Below, one piece after another: positions 1-7,048 of a DNA stretch of 19,787 nt; within the stretch, counting starts at the first letter, position 1, and each line of letters begins with the position of its first letter. The DNA is taken from the NCBI GenBank assembly GCA_023266715.1, contig JAHFPK010000020.1, forward strand, positions 1 to 19,787, read 5' to 3'. Both the position numbers and the translations under genes were made by a program. The stretch is from Hyphomicrobiales bacterium. Lineage in GTDB: Bacteria > Pseudomonadota > Alphaproteobacteria > Rhizobiales > Aestuariivirgaceae. The notes below the pieces were generated by a model. The model ran no database searches. It was not told the origin of the DNA and saw nothing but the letters and a program-made list of their open reading frames with translations.

Positions 1-1
1 G

Positions 2-781
2 TTCCAATCACATATCGATGGGAAACGCCACGAACTGACGCCGGAGCGGGCCATGGACATTCAGCGCTTGCTTGGCGCTGATATTCAGATGCAGCTCGAC
101 CAATGTATCGAATATCCGCACACGGATAAAGCGGCGGAGAAGGCAATGGAGCTTTCGTTGCGCTGGGCGGCGCGGTCAGCCAAGTCCTTTGGCAAGCAAC
201 CCGGCCACGGATGTTTCGGCATTGTGCAGGGCGGCGTAAGCGAGAAGCTGCGGCATTCGAGTGCATTGGGCCTTCGCGACATCGGGTTTGAAGGCTATGC
301 CATTGGTGGTTTGGCGGTGGGCGAAGGCCAAAAGCTGATGCTGCAGGCCATTGAATTCACCGCTCCGGAGTTGCCTCCGGACAAGCCGCGCTATCTCATG
401 GGGGTTGGAACGCCGGAGGACTTGCTGGAGTCTGTCGCACGCGGCATTGACATGTTTGATTGCGTGCTGCCCACGCGTTCGGGGCGGCATGGGCAGGCCT
501 TCACGCGGTTTGGAAAAATCAACATGCGAAATGCCAAACACGTGGATGATCCGCGTCCGCTTGATGCCGAAAGTGCGTGTCCAGCTTTGTCGAAATATTC
601 ACGGGCCTATATTCATCATCTCATGCGCTCCGGCGAGCTGCTTGGCATGATGTTGCTGTCCTGGGCCAACATTGCTTACTATCAAGACCTCATGCAAGGC
701 ATGCGTGCGGCCATCGCTGAGGATCGCTTTGATGAGTATCGGGCGCTGATCAAAGAGCAGTGGAAGCGCGGCGAGTCTTAA
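2..781 (+). CDS. tgt: tRNA-guanine(34) transglycosylase, 3' part (5' end outside window)
   Basis: The reading frame is open from base 2 and runs to TAA at 779-781; the N-terminus lies upstream of the window. Tgt exchanges guanine-34 of GUN-anticodon tRNAs (Asp, Asn, His, Tyr) for preQ1 in queuosine biosynthesis. Visible family blocks, in order: an early block reading HIDGKRHELTPE, then GADIQMQLDQC, FGIVQGG, GGLAVGE, GVGTPEDLLE, the nucleophile block IDMFDCVLPTR (Asp of FDCV) and the C-terminal SRAYIHHL block. The usual zinc site (CxCxxC plus a later His) is degenerate. The stretch is ESACPAL, so the first and third Cys are Ser and Leu, and the later His is Ala (SWANIAYYQ). The frame stays intact on both sides, so this is substitution, not a frameshift. 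The internal ATG at 53 is not the start. The family call is very secure; zinc independence is inference. Confidence 0.96.
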   Translation, partial: FQSHIDGKRHELTPERAMDIQRLLGADIQMQLDQCIEYPHTDKAAEKAMELSLRWAARSAKSFGKQPGHGCFGIVQGGVSEKLRHSSALGLRDIGFEGYAIGGLAVGEGQKLMLQAIEFTAPELPPDKPRYLMGVGTPEDLLESVARGIDMFDCVLPTRSGRHGQAFTRFGKINMRNAKHVDDPRPLDAESACPALSKYSRAYIHHLMRSGELLGMMLLSWANIAYYQDLMQGMRAAIAEDRFDEYRALIKEQWKRGES

Positions 782-861
782 AGCTCGATTGAACGCCAAG
801 ATAATTCGGCTTTGATCCACCAAGCTCCCGCACGTCGCTGACATGGGAATTGGCCATCCAT

Positions 862-960
862 GCTTCGAGGCTCCCGGGCTGCGCCCGAGAGCACCTCAGC
901 ATGAGGAGATTCATTAAATTGCCTCACCCTGAGGCGCTCGCGGCACGCGAGCCTCGAAGG
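862..960. repeat. Pair of inverted REP-like palindromic elements
   Basis: Left arm 862-906 starts GCTTCGAGGCTC and ends CCTCAGCATGAGG. Right arm 922-960 starts CCTCACCCTGAGG and ends GCCTCGAAGG. The arms are inverted copies with a diverged, internally palindromic middle (GC-rich, 6 nt length difference), separated by about 15 AT-rich bases. CCTCAnnnTGAGG cores next to CTCGAAGG ends resemble the short palindromic repeats scattered between genes in rhizobial genomes. The pair lies between the convergent ends of tgt and the SDR gene, so the transcript could form a strong stem-loop and help end transcription from both sides. That role is inference. Nothing else is seen in 782-998. Confidence 0.75.
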
Positions 961-998
961 GCCCAATTGCAATGGCGGTTGAGTTTTTTGGCTGCTTG

Positions 999-1979
999 CT
1001 AGCCGGGATACCAGACCTTGCGGGGATCATTGGCGGCGCGCTGGTAACTCCAGGCGGCATCTATGAGTTTTGCGAGATCGTAGCGTGGATGCCAGCCGAG
1101 TTCGAACTTGGCCTTGTTGTTGTCCAACCATGTTGAATGATAGGTACTTGGAATGTCAATTGAGTCTAATCCCTGGCTCTTGCCGAGATGGGCTGCCACC
1201 GCGCCATAGTCGACAGGTTCATCCATGCAGATATTGTAGAGTTTTCCCCGTGTAATGGGGTTATCGAGGGCTGCAGATACGGCGCTGACAAGGTCTTCCA
1301 CATGAACGAAGTTTCGCTTGAGCGGGTGGCCGTCGGCATCGTGAAGAATTGGAATGGTTCCGGCTGCCTGGCATTTTTTGGCAATATCGGCGGGAATCAG
1401 GGCTTTCCAATCGGGTCCGCCAAACACATCGTCGCCAAAGGAAAGGGAGTAACGGAAATCATCCTTTTCCATGATCCATGGGGCGCGCAGGCAGCAGCCA
1501 TTGACGCCGTATTGGATGGTAAATTGGGTGAGGAGAACTTCCTCCAGAACTTTCGACAGGGCATAGCAACCGGGATAGGCCTGGTGGGGCGTTTTCTCGG
1601 TAATGGGCCCATCATGGCGATAGAAAAAATGGCCAATGCCGGCATCGCCACCGATGAGAATGAATTGTTCCGCCGTCTTGCTCTGGCGAAAAGATTCAAG
1701 CAACCAGAACAGGCCTTTCACCGTCACGTCCATCACGGTCTCGGGGATTTCCTTGCAGGTGGCGAGATGCACCACATGGGTGACACCTGCCATGGCGCGC
1801 TCTACGCTTTCGCGGTCAGAGATGTTGCCTTTGACGACTTCTACCCTGTCGGTTTCCGGGATTAGCCGATTGTGACATAGCGCCCTTATTTTCGCGCCGT
1901 TCCAGCGTGGCTCAGACAACATGTGCGCAATCAGATTTGTGCCCACCTTGCCGGTTGCGCCTGTTACCAGAAGCAGCAT
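999..1979 (-). CDS. NAD(P)-dependent epimerase/dehydratase (extended SDR family)
   Basis: 326 residues. The N-terminal nucleotide-binding motif TGATGKVG (residues 6-13) and the active-site pair Tyr139/Lys143 (YALSK) mark an extended short-chain dehydrogenase acting on a (nucleotide) sugar or sugar acid. The catalytic Ser/Thr usually found about two dozen residues before the Tyr is not obvious; the segment reads LIGGDAGIG (108-116). The frame stays open upstream to 2189, but I start at 1979 because AGGGAG lies 8 nt ahead, the Rossmann motif begins there, and the longer form would overlap the LacI gene. It lies 10 bp after the LacI stop, so the two genes are almost certainly one operon, divergent from a ribose-type sugar importer. 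It probably acts on the sugar that importer brings in. The substrate cannot be read from the sequence. TAG stop at 999-1001. Confidence 0.88.
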   Translation of the reverse strand: MLLLVTGATGKVGTNLIAHMLSEPRWNGAKIRALCHNRLIPETDRVEVVKGNISDRESVERAMAGVTHVVHLATCKEIPETVMDVTVKGLFWLLESFRQSKTAEQFILIGGDAGIGHFFYRHDGPITEKTPHQAYPGCYALSKVLEEVLLTQFTIQYGVNGCCLRAPWIMEKDDFRYSLSFGDDVFGGPDWKALIPADIAKKCQAAGTIPILHDADGHPLKRNFVHVEDLVSAVSAALDNPITRGKLYNICMDEPVDYGAVAAHLGKSQGLDSIDIPSTYHSTWLDNNKAKFELGWHPRYDLAKLIDAAWSYQRAANDPRKVWYPG

Positions 1980-1989
1980 TGTGATCTCC

Positions 1990-3078
1990 CTAGTCGACTT
2001 GTGCAGGCAAGACGGGTCCAACAGAATTTCTTTCAACCAAAGGGCATTCCACTTTGATTTGCGCTTGCCGACCTTTGACCTGCACGGAATTGTTGATGAT
2101 GTATTCCGCCGCCAGGGTGCCCATTTCAAAATGGGGCAGGAGAATTGTAGTGAGTGGTGGCCGGGTAAACTGGGCAATTTCGCGGTCATCGTAACCTATC
2201 ACGGCCACGTCTTCCGGAATGCGCTCACCGAGTTCTTTCAAGGCTTCATAGCAGCCTAGAGCCATGAGATCGTTTGAGCAAAAAATCGCGGTTGGTGGAT
2301 CTTTGAGATTCATCAGGGCATGGGTTTGTTCATAGCCCGCTGAGGGTTCCCAGTTGCCGGGCCTTACGAGATCCGGATCGTAAAGAATTTCGGCATTGGC
2401 AAGGGCCTGGCGATAGCCTTTCAGACGATCGCGCGAGGCATCCATCCAGACTTCGCCTTCGATAAGACCAATGCGGCGGTGGCCAGCTTTGATCAGGCGG
2501 GTTGTTGCGGTTTGGCCGCCAAGAATTTCACCGGGCATAATGGAGGGTAGTGAGCGGTCGGCCGAATAGCAATTCATCAGCACGGTGGGAATTCGGTAGA
2601 AGGCCGGCGAGGGTGTAATGCGGCGCGTTTGAATGGTGCCGTAGATCAAGCCGATAAGGGGTTGACCCTCCATTTGGGAATGGACGGCCTGTTCCATTTC
2701 GGCATCGCCGCGGGTGACGGCAGCACTGATGGTGAGGCCGTGCTCCCAGGCCTTTTCGCGTGCACCATCCAGGGCGATGGCGCACCATGGGTCAGTTGAC
2801 AACTCGTCCACAACGAAGCCAATCACGCTGGCGCCGGTGAAAGAGGTGCGCGTCGCTCCACGTTTCACCAGTCGGTAGTTCAGGCCTTTGGCGGCAGCGA
2901 GAACCCGCTGCCGGGTTTCTTTCGAAAGGCGTGCCCCTAGCGCATCGTTCAGGACAAGGGAAACCGTGGTCTGTGACACGCCAGCGGCGGCGGCAACTTC
3001 CATCATGGTGGGGCCAGACCCACGCGCCAATCCCGACACGAGACTTCCAGGCGAAGTCATTTGATCGTCAGAACTCAT
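1990..3078 (-). CDS. LacI/GalR-family transcriptional repressor
   Basis: 362 residues. The helix-turn-helix lies at about 24-44 (TMMEVAAAAGVSQTTVSLVLN), followed by the hinge region and a periplasmic-binding-protein-like sugar-sensing domain (from about 85: VIGFVVDELSTDPW, later FCSNDLMALGCYEAL and VAVIGYDDREIAQFTRPPLTT). The start at 3078 has a GGGAG ribosome site 5 nt upstream. It gives about 23 residues before the HTH, longer than most LacI proteins; the internal ATG pair near 3006 lacks a ribosome site. Its neighbours are an SDR gene 10 bp downstream and a divergent sugar ABC importer. The expected role is sugar-responsive repression of both transcripts through the operator-like repeats in the 3079-3318 spacer. 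The effector is unknown. Confidence 0.93.
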   Translation of the reverse strand: MSSDDQMTSPGSLVSGLARGSGPTMMEVAAAAGVSQTTVSLVLNDALGARLSKETRQRVLAAAKGLNYRLVKRGATRTSFTGASVIGFVVDELSTDPWCAIALDGAREKAWEHGLTISAAVTRGDAEMEQAVHSQMEGQPLIGLIYGTIQTRRITPSPAFYRIPTVLMNCYSADRSLPSIMPGEILGGQTATTRLIKAGHRRIGLIEGEVWMDASRDRLKGYRQALANAEILYDPDLVRPGNWEPSAGYEQTHALMNLKDPPTAIFCSNDLMALGCYEALKELGERIPEDVAVIGYDDREIAQFTRPPLTTILLPHFEMGTLAAEYIINNSVQVKGRQAQIKVECPLVERNSVGPVLPAQVD

Positions 3079-3143
3079 CCTCGCTCCCGGTGCTTGATGC
3101 AGCCCATATGGCTCCTTGCGTCAGCCCTATTGAATTCATATAA

Positions 3144-3159
3144 TTGCGCATATTAGCAA
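3144..3159. promoter_or_regulatory. Putative LacI-type operator, with a half-copy at 3216-3224
   Basis: Imperfect palindrome TTGCGCATATTAGCAA (TTGC-N2-ATAT-N2-GCAA) in the AT-rich spacer between the LacI gene and the importer. The 9-mer ATATTAGCA in it (3150-3158) recurs at 3216-3224, inside the importer promoter and 66 bp away. A palindrome near the repressor gene plus a half-copy between the -35 and -10 boxes of the target fits a LacI protein controlling both directions. Binding is inference. Confidence 0.45.
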
Positions 3160-3208
3160 AGTTATCTATTTGTAATTAAAAGACTTAATTTGATATTACT
3201 TTTCATCA

Positions 3209-3236
3209 TTGACATATATTAGCAGCAATGTATCAT
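3209..3236 (+). promoter_or_regulatory. Sigma70-type promoter of the sugar importer operon
   Basis: Perfect -35 TTGACA (3209-3214), 16-bp spacer and -10 TATCAT (3231-3236). This predicts transcription from about 3243, some 75 nt ahead of the binding-protein start. The spacer contains a copy of ATATTAGCA shared with the upstream palindrome, consistent with repression by the divergent LacI protein. Confidence 0.6.
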
Positions 3237-3318
3237 TCTGGGAAGCGATGTTCGCAAGTCCGCTGGCATCGGCCCAAAAGAGCGCAAAGCTCGACGTAAA
3301 ATAATCGGGAGGAATATG

Positions 3319-4269
3319 ATGAAGAAACTAATCGCATTGGGATTCTCCACGGCCATGGCCTTGGCTTTAACGACAGGAACTCAAGCCGAAGACAAGAAGC
3401 AATTGGCTTTCGTGGTGAATGCCGCATCGGACTTCTGGAAACTTGCAGAAGCCGGCGTCAAGAAAGCGCAGGGAGAATTGCCGAATTATGATCTGCAGTT
3501 CAAATATCCAGCCCAAGGCACCGCAGCATTGCAAAATGCCTTGATGGATGACCTTGTCGCTGCCGGCACAGATGCCATCATGATTTCGTCGGTTGATCCA
3601 AAAACTTCTGTCGATGCATTCAATCGCATTGCCGCGCAGGTGCCGCTCTTTACGACGGACAGTGATGCTGCCGACAGCAACCGCATAGCCTATCTGGGTT
3701 CTTCCAATACGGATGCCGGGGTGCAGGCCGGTGAAATTGCCATTGGCGCCTTGCCCAAGGGCGGCAAGTGCATGGGTTTTGTGGGCTTCCTCGGCGCTGA
3801 TAATGCCAAGGAGCGCATTGCAGGATTCAAGAAAGCCGTTGAGGGCAAGGGCATTGAACTGGTTGACACCCGTGGCGATGACGTGGACTTCGCGCGGGCC
3901 CGCAGCAATGTGGATGATGTGCTGGCCGCCAATCCGGAAATCAATTGCATGGTCGGGTTCTACTCCTACAACCCACCCAAGATCTACGAAGCCCTGCAAG
4001 CCGCCGGCAAGCTTGGTCAAATCACCGTTATTGCCTTTGATGAAGACCCGATTACCCTAGGTGCGGTCAAGGATGGCAGCTTTGCCGGAACCGTGGTTCA
4101 GCAGCCCTTTGAATGGGGTTATCGCGGCATGAAGCTGATGGCAACCTATATGGAAGGCGACAAGTCAGGGGTTCCTGAAAACAAGCTGATCATTGTGCCG
4201 ACAAAAATCATCGACAAGGCCAATGTCGATCAGTTCGAAACTGATCTCAAATCCGCATTGGGCAAATAG
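3319..4269 (+). CDS. Sugar ABC transporter substrate-binding protein (RbsB-like)
   Basis: 316 residues. A Sec signal peptide (MKK, then a hydrophobic run, cleavage likely after TQA at residue 23) leads into a periplasmic-binding domain of the ribose/galactose type: a two-lobed Peripla_BP_4 fold with blocks LAFVVNAASDFWKLAEAGVKKA, DAIMISSVDPK, FVGFLGADNAKERIAGFKKA and VIAFDEDPITLGAVKDG. It captures a sugar in the periplasm and delivers it to the RbsC-like permease encoded downstream. Two ATGs lie in tandem (3316 and 3319). GGGAGG at 3307-3312 is 3 nt from the first and 6 nt from the second, so I prefer 3319. A hairpin after the stop may raise its expression over the ATPase and permease. The ligand is not identifiable. 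Confidence 0.93.
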   Translation: MKKLIALGFSTAMALALTTGTQAEDKKQLAFVVNAASDFWKLAEAGVKKAQGELPNYDLQFKYPAQGTAALQNALMDDLVAAGTDAIMISSVDPKTSVDAFNRIAAQVPLFTTDSDAADSNRIAYLGSSNTDAGVQAGEIAIGALPKGGKCMGFVGFLGADNAKERIAGFKKAVEGKGIELVDTRGDDVDFARARSNVDDVLAANPEINCMVGFYSYNPPKIYEALQAAGKLGQITVIAFDEDPITLGAVKDGSFAGTVVQQPFEWGYRGMKLMATYMEGDKSGVPENKLIIVPTKIIDKANVDQFETDLKSALGK

Positions 4270-4278
4270 GATTGAAGG

Positions 4279-4310
4279 GCCAGCGCGGGAAACTGCGCTG
4301 GCTTTCTCTT
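4279..4310 (+). terminator. Intercistronic hairpin after the binding-protein gene (partial terminator)
   Basis: GCCAGCGC (4279-4286) pairs perfectly with GCGCTGGC (4295-4302) across an 8-nt loop, followed by the T-rich TTTCTCTT. It lies 10 bp after the binding-protein stop. Such hairpins commonly reduce read-through into, or protect the transcript ahead of, the less abundant ATPase and permease. Confidence 0.6.
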
Positions 4311-4410
4311 GCGTCACCGGGGAATGCCTGTACAGAATGCAACCTAGCGCGCTTTCCACTTGGTTGGAATCAACCATGTGAAAAGAAATCGCGCCAGATT
4401 AATAATTTGG

Positions 4411-4478
4411 AGCATGTTGTTGTCGGCAAAGTCATTCAACCGGATCAAGTCCGGGGCAGGCCTTTGCCGCAACATGCT
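4411..4478. repeat. Palindromic repeat element between binding protein and ATPase
   Basis: The left arm (4411-4431) reads AGCATGTTG, four extra bases, then CGGCAAAG. The right arm (4462-4478) reads CTTTGCCGCAACATGCT. Apart from the four-base insertion they are perfect reverse complements. Between them sits a smaller hairpin, CCGGA-tcaag-TCCGG (4440-4454). The element therefore folds as a long stem capped by a stem-loop. It looks like a dispersed intergenic palindrome of alphaproteobacteria rather than part of the transporter, and it ends 19 bp before the ATPase start. Confidence 0.65.
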
Positions 4479-4497
4479 CTAGCAGCTTGATGGGGGC

Positions 4498-6015
4498 ATG
4501 TTTCTGAAAATGGCCGATCCATTTTTTCAATTGACTGATATCGCCAAGGCCTACGCCGGTGTACAGGCCGTGCAAGGGGTGAACTTCACTGTCTCTCCCG
4601 GTGAAGTGATCGGCCTTGTCGGTGAAAATGGCGCCGGCAAATCGACGCTGATGAATATCATTGGCGGCGTCATTGAACCTTCTTCCGGGACCATTAAAAT
4701 TGATGGCGTCCAACGGCAATCGCTTACGGTACGGGAGTCAATGGGTGCCGGGATTGCCTTTGTGCATCAGGAACTTAACCTGTTTGAGAATCTCGATGCG
4801 GCATCGAACGTCTTCATCGGCCGCGAACCACTCCATGGCGGGCCGTTCAGACTTGTGGACCGGAAGAAACTCAAGGCGGATGTTCAGCCGCTGCTGGACC
4901 GGCTGGGAGTGGACTTCAAGCCAGAAACCATGGTTTCCGACATGTCGATTGCCCAGCGCCAGCTCCTTGAAATTGCGAAGGCTCTCTCGTTGAATTCACG
5001 GCTCGTCATCATGGATGAACCGACGTCGAGCCTGACGCTGGTTGAAACCGACCGTCTGTTGAAAGTTGTTGCGGGGCTCAAGGCCTCGGGTGTGAGTGTC
5101 ATCTTCATTTCGCACCGCCTCAACGAGTTGACGCAATGTGCGGATCGTGTGGTTGTGCTCCGTGACGGGCGGGTTGTGGGGGAGCTCGAAAAAATTGAAA
5201 TCAACCATGGCGCCATGATCCGCCTGATGATCGGGCGCGATCTCAAAGCGCTGTATGTGCCGCCCGCCGCCAAACCGGGAGAAGCCATGCTTAAAATTGT
5301 GGATGTGCGCACGGCGACTTATCCCGAGCGAGCTGTGAGCCTTAGCGTCAGGCAGGGAGAAATTCTGGGTCTCGCCGGATTGGTTGGAGCGGGGCGCACG
5401 GAATTGGCGCGGGCAATTTTTGGCATTGATAAGCTGCTTGGCGGTTCCGTTGCGCTCAATGGCGAGTCAATTCACATCGACGGCCCACGCCAGGCAATTT
5501 CACATGGAATTTTCCTTGTGCCCGAGGACCGCAAGCGCTGCGGGCTGCTTCTTGATGTTTCGATTGCGGAGAATATTGCGTTGCCAAACATGCAGGCTTG
5601 TGCATCAACTGGTCTGGTGAAGGACAGCATCGTTGCGGCCAATGCGGAGCGGCAGAAGGAGCGCCTGCATATTCGCGCGCCCAGTGTTACCCACGAGGGG
5701 GGCTCGCTTTCGGGCGGCAACCAGCAGAAAGTTGTTCTCGCCAAGTGGCTGGCCATGAATCCCCGCGTGTTGATTTGTGATGAGCCGACGCGCGGAGTCG
5801 ATGTCGGCGCCAAGAGTGAGCTTTATGAAATGTTGCGCGGCCTTGCGGATGCGGGGGTGGCCATCCTGATGATTTCGAGCGATATGGAAGAGGTGATTGG
5901 GGTGAGCGACCGGATTGCCGTGATGCATGAGGGCGTGATCAGCGGTTTTCTGGAGCGGGCGGAATTCAGCGAGCACAATGTGCTGCAGCTCGCCGTGGGC
6001 GGAAGCATTCATTGA
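4498..6015 (+). CDS. Sugar ABC transporter ATP-binding protein, two ABC domains (RbsA-like)
   Basis: 505 residues, the usual length for the double-ATPase subunit of ribose/galactose-type importers. Domain 1: Walker A GENGAGKST (42-50), a signature of the sugar-family form MSIAQRQ (149-155), Walker B LVIMDEP (169-175), switch His about 206. Domain 2: degenerate Walker A GLVGAGRTE (294-302), canonical signature LSGGNQQ (404-410), Walker B VLICDEP (424-430). One intact and one degenerate site is normal for this family. It hydrolyses ATP at the inner membrane to drive uptake through the downstream permease. The start is uncertain: ATG 4498 has GGGGG only 1 nt away, and ATG 4510 is an alternative. 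11 bp separate it from the permease gene. Confidence 0.94.
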   Translation: MFLKMADPFFQLTDIAKAYAGVQAVQGVNFTVSPGEVIGLVGENGAGKSTLMNIIGGVIEPSSGTIKIDGVQRQSLTVRESMGAGIAFVHQELNLFENLDAASNVFIGREPLHGGPFRLVDRKKLKADVQPLLDRLGVDFKPETMVSDMSIAQRQLLEIAKALSLNSRLVIMDEPTSSLTLVETDRLLKVVAGLKASGVSVIFISHRLNELTQCADRVVVLRDGRVVGELEKIEINHGAMIRLMIGRDLKALYVPPAAKPGEAMLKIVDVRTATYPERAVSLSVRQGEILGLAGLVGAGRTELARAIFGIDKLLGGSVALNGESIHIDGPRQAISHGIFLVPEDRKRCGLLLDVSIAENIALPNMQACASTGLVKDSIVAANAERQKERLHIRAPSVTHEGGSLSGGNQQKVVLAKWLAMNPRVLICDEPTRGVDVGAKSELYEMLRGLADAGVAILMISSDMEEVIGVSDRIAVMHEGVISGFLERAEFSEHNVLQLAVGGSIH

Positions 6016-6026
6016 GGGACTGAGCA

Positions 6027-7004
6027 GTGTTCAAGAAAGACATCGGCCTTCTCATCCTGATCCTCGTGGTCGGCACGGTTGTGGCGGTGATCAATCCGCT
6101 TTTCCTCTCGGCGATCAATTTGGGCAACACCGCCAATCTGGTTGGGCTGTTTGGCATCTTTGCCATTGGCCAGGCCTTTGTGATTATCACCGGTGGCATC
6201 GAATTGTCAGTGGGCTCAATCATTGCGCTGCTTGGCGTCTTGTTTGTCGACCTGATTGTTGGCCATGAGATGGCTTGGCCGCTGGCGCTGCTGCTTATGC
6301 TGGGCCTTGGCGTGGTGATTGGACTGGTCCATGGATTGCTGATCACCCGCATGCATATGCAACCCTTTATCGTTACACTTTGTGGCTTGCTCATCTATCG
6401 CGGTGCCGCGCGGTTTTATACGCAAGATGGCACGGCAGGATTTGGCTTTGGGGTGAGCCTGCCGCAGCTGGAATGGCTGACAACGGGGCGGACCTTTGGC
6501 GTACCCCACTCCTTCATGGCTTTGATCGTTATTGCCTGTCTCATGTGGGTTGTTCTGCACCGCTCGGTGTTCGGGCGTTATCTCTATGCGGTAGGCAAGA
6601 ATGAGGAGGCGGCGCGCTATTCCGGCATTCGGACAACCCGCGTGATTATTGCGGCCTATGTGATCTCGGCCATACTCACCGCCATTTCGGCGATTTTCTT
6701 TGCCATGTATACGCGCTCGATTTCGCCATCGTCGCATGGCAATTTCTATGAACTCTATGCCATTGCGGCGGCCGTGCTTGGCGGCTGTTCATTGCGCGGC
6801 GGCGAGGGTTCAATTGTCGGAGTGGTGCTTGGAACCATTCTGCTGCAGGTCCTGCAGAACCTTGTCAATCTTTTGGGCATTCCAAGTTCATTAAACTTTG
6901 CGGTTATGGGGTCGGTGATCCTTATTGGTGTTCTCGCCGACCAGCAATTTGCCGAATATCGAAAGCGAAAATCCGAAGCGGCGGGGAAAACCATAGTTGC
7001 TTGA
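6027..7004 (+). CDS. Sugar ABC transporter permease (RbsC-like)
   Basis: 325 residues, strongly hydrophobic, with about eight to ten membrane segments. It belongs to the BPD_transp_2 (RbsC/AraH) family, with the typical blocks GQAFVIITGGIELSVGSIIAL, YAVGKNEEAARYSGI and FYELYAIAAAVLGGCSLRGGEG. It forms the inner-membrane channel partnered with the binding protein and ATPase encoded upstream. The GTG start at 6027 is supported by GAGGGA 7-8 nt upstream; that ribosome site overlaps the ATPase stop region, so translation is probably coupled. The stop TGA (7002-7004) lies within a TTGACA hexamer that may serve the next transcription unit. Confidence 0.94.
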   Translation: MFKKDIGLLILILVVGTVVAVINPLFLSAINLGNTANLVGLFGIFAIGQAFVIITGGIELSVGSIIALLGVLFVDLIVGHEMAWPLALLLMLGLGVVIGLVHGLLITRMHMQPFIVTLCGLLIYRGAARFYTQDGTAGFGFGVSLPQLEWLTTGRTFGVPHSFMALIVIACLMWVVLHRSVFGRYLYAVGKNEEAARYSGIRTTRVIIAAYVISAILTAISAIFFAMYTRSISPSSHGNFYELYAIAAAVLGGCSLRGGEGSIVGVVLGTILLQVLQNLVNLLGIPSSLNFAVMGSVILIGVLADQQFAEYRKRKSEAAGKTIVA

Positions 7005-7028
7005 CAGTGGGCCCGCGTTTGTGCAAAC

Positions 7029-7048
7029 ATTTAATTAATTGGTTAAAT
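7029..7048. promoter_or_regulatory. Palindrome over the arsR start codon (probable autoregulatory operator)
   Basis: ATTTAATTAATTGGTTAAAT is a 20-bp dyad with the pattern ATTTAA-N2-AATT-N2-TTAAAT. It ends inside the first ATG (7047) of the ArsR gene. A smaller dyad, GTTTG-tg-CAAAC (7017-7028), sits directly upstream, and TTGACA occurs at 7001-7006 without a convincing -10. Binding across the start would block transcription of the ArsR-SRPBCC-GFA-DUF1761 run. The assignment to ArsR is inference. Confidence 0.5.

Noticed and set aside
542..690. A sequencing frameshift as the cause of the altered Tgt zinc site
   Set aside because: The same frame gives strong family matches immediately before (RNAKHVDDPRPLD) and after (SRAYIHHL), so the changes are substitutions.
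1188..1865. 225-codon open frame on the plus strand
   Set aside because: It is antisense to the SDR gene, whose motifs are clear, and is composed of reversed codons of that gene.
4272..4490. 72-codon open frame between binding protein and ATPase
   Set aside because: It spans the hairpin and the palindromic repeat, lacks a convincing ribosome site and resembles no known protein.
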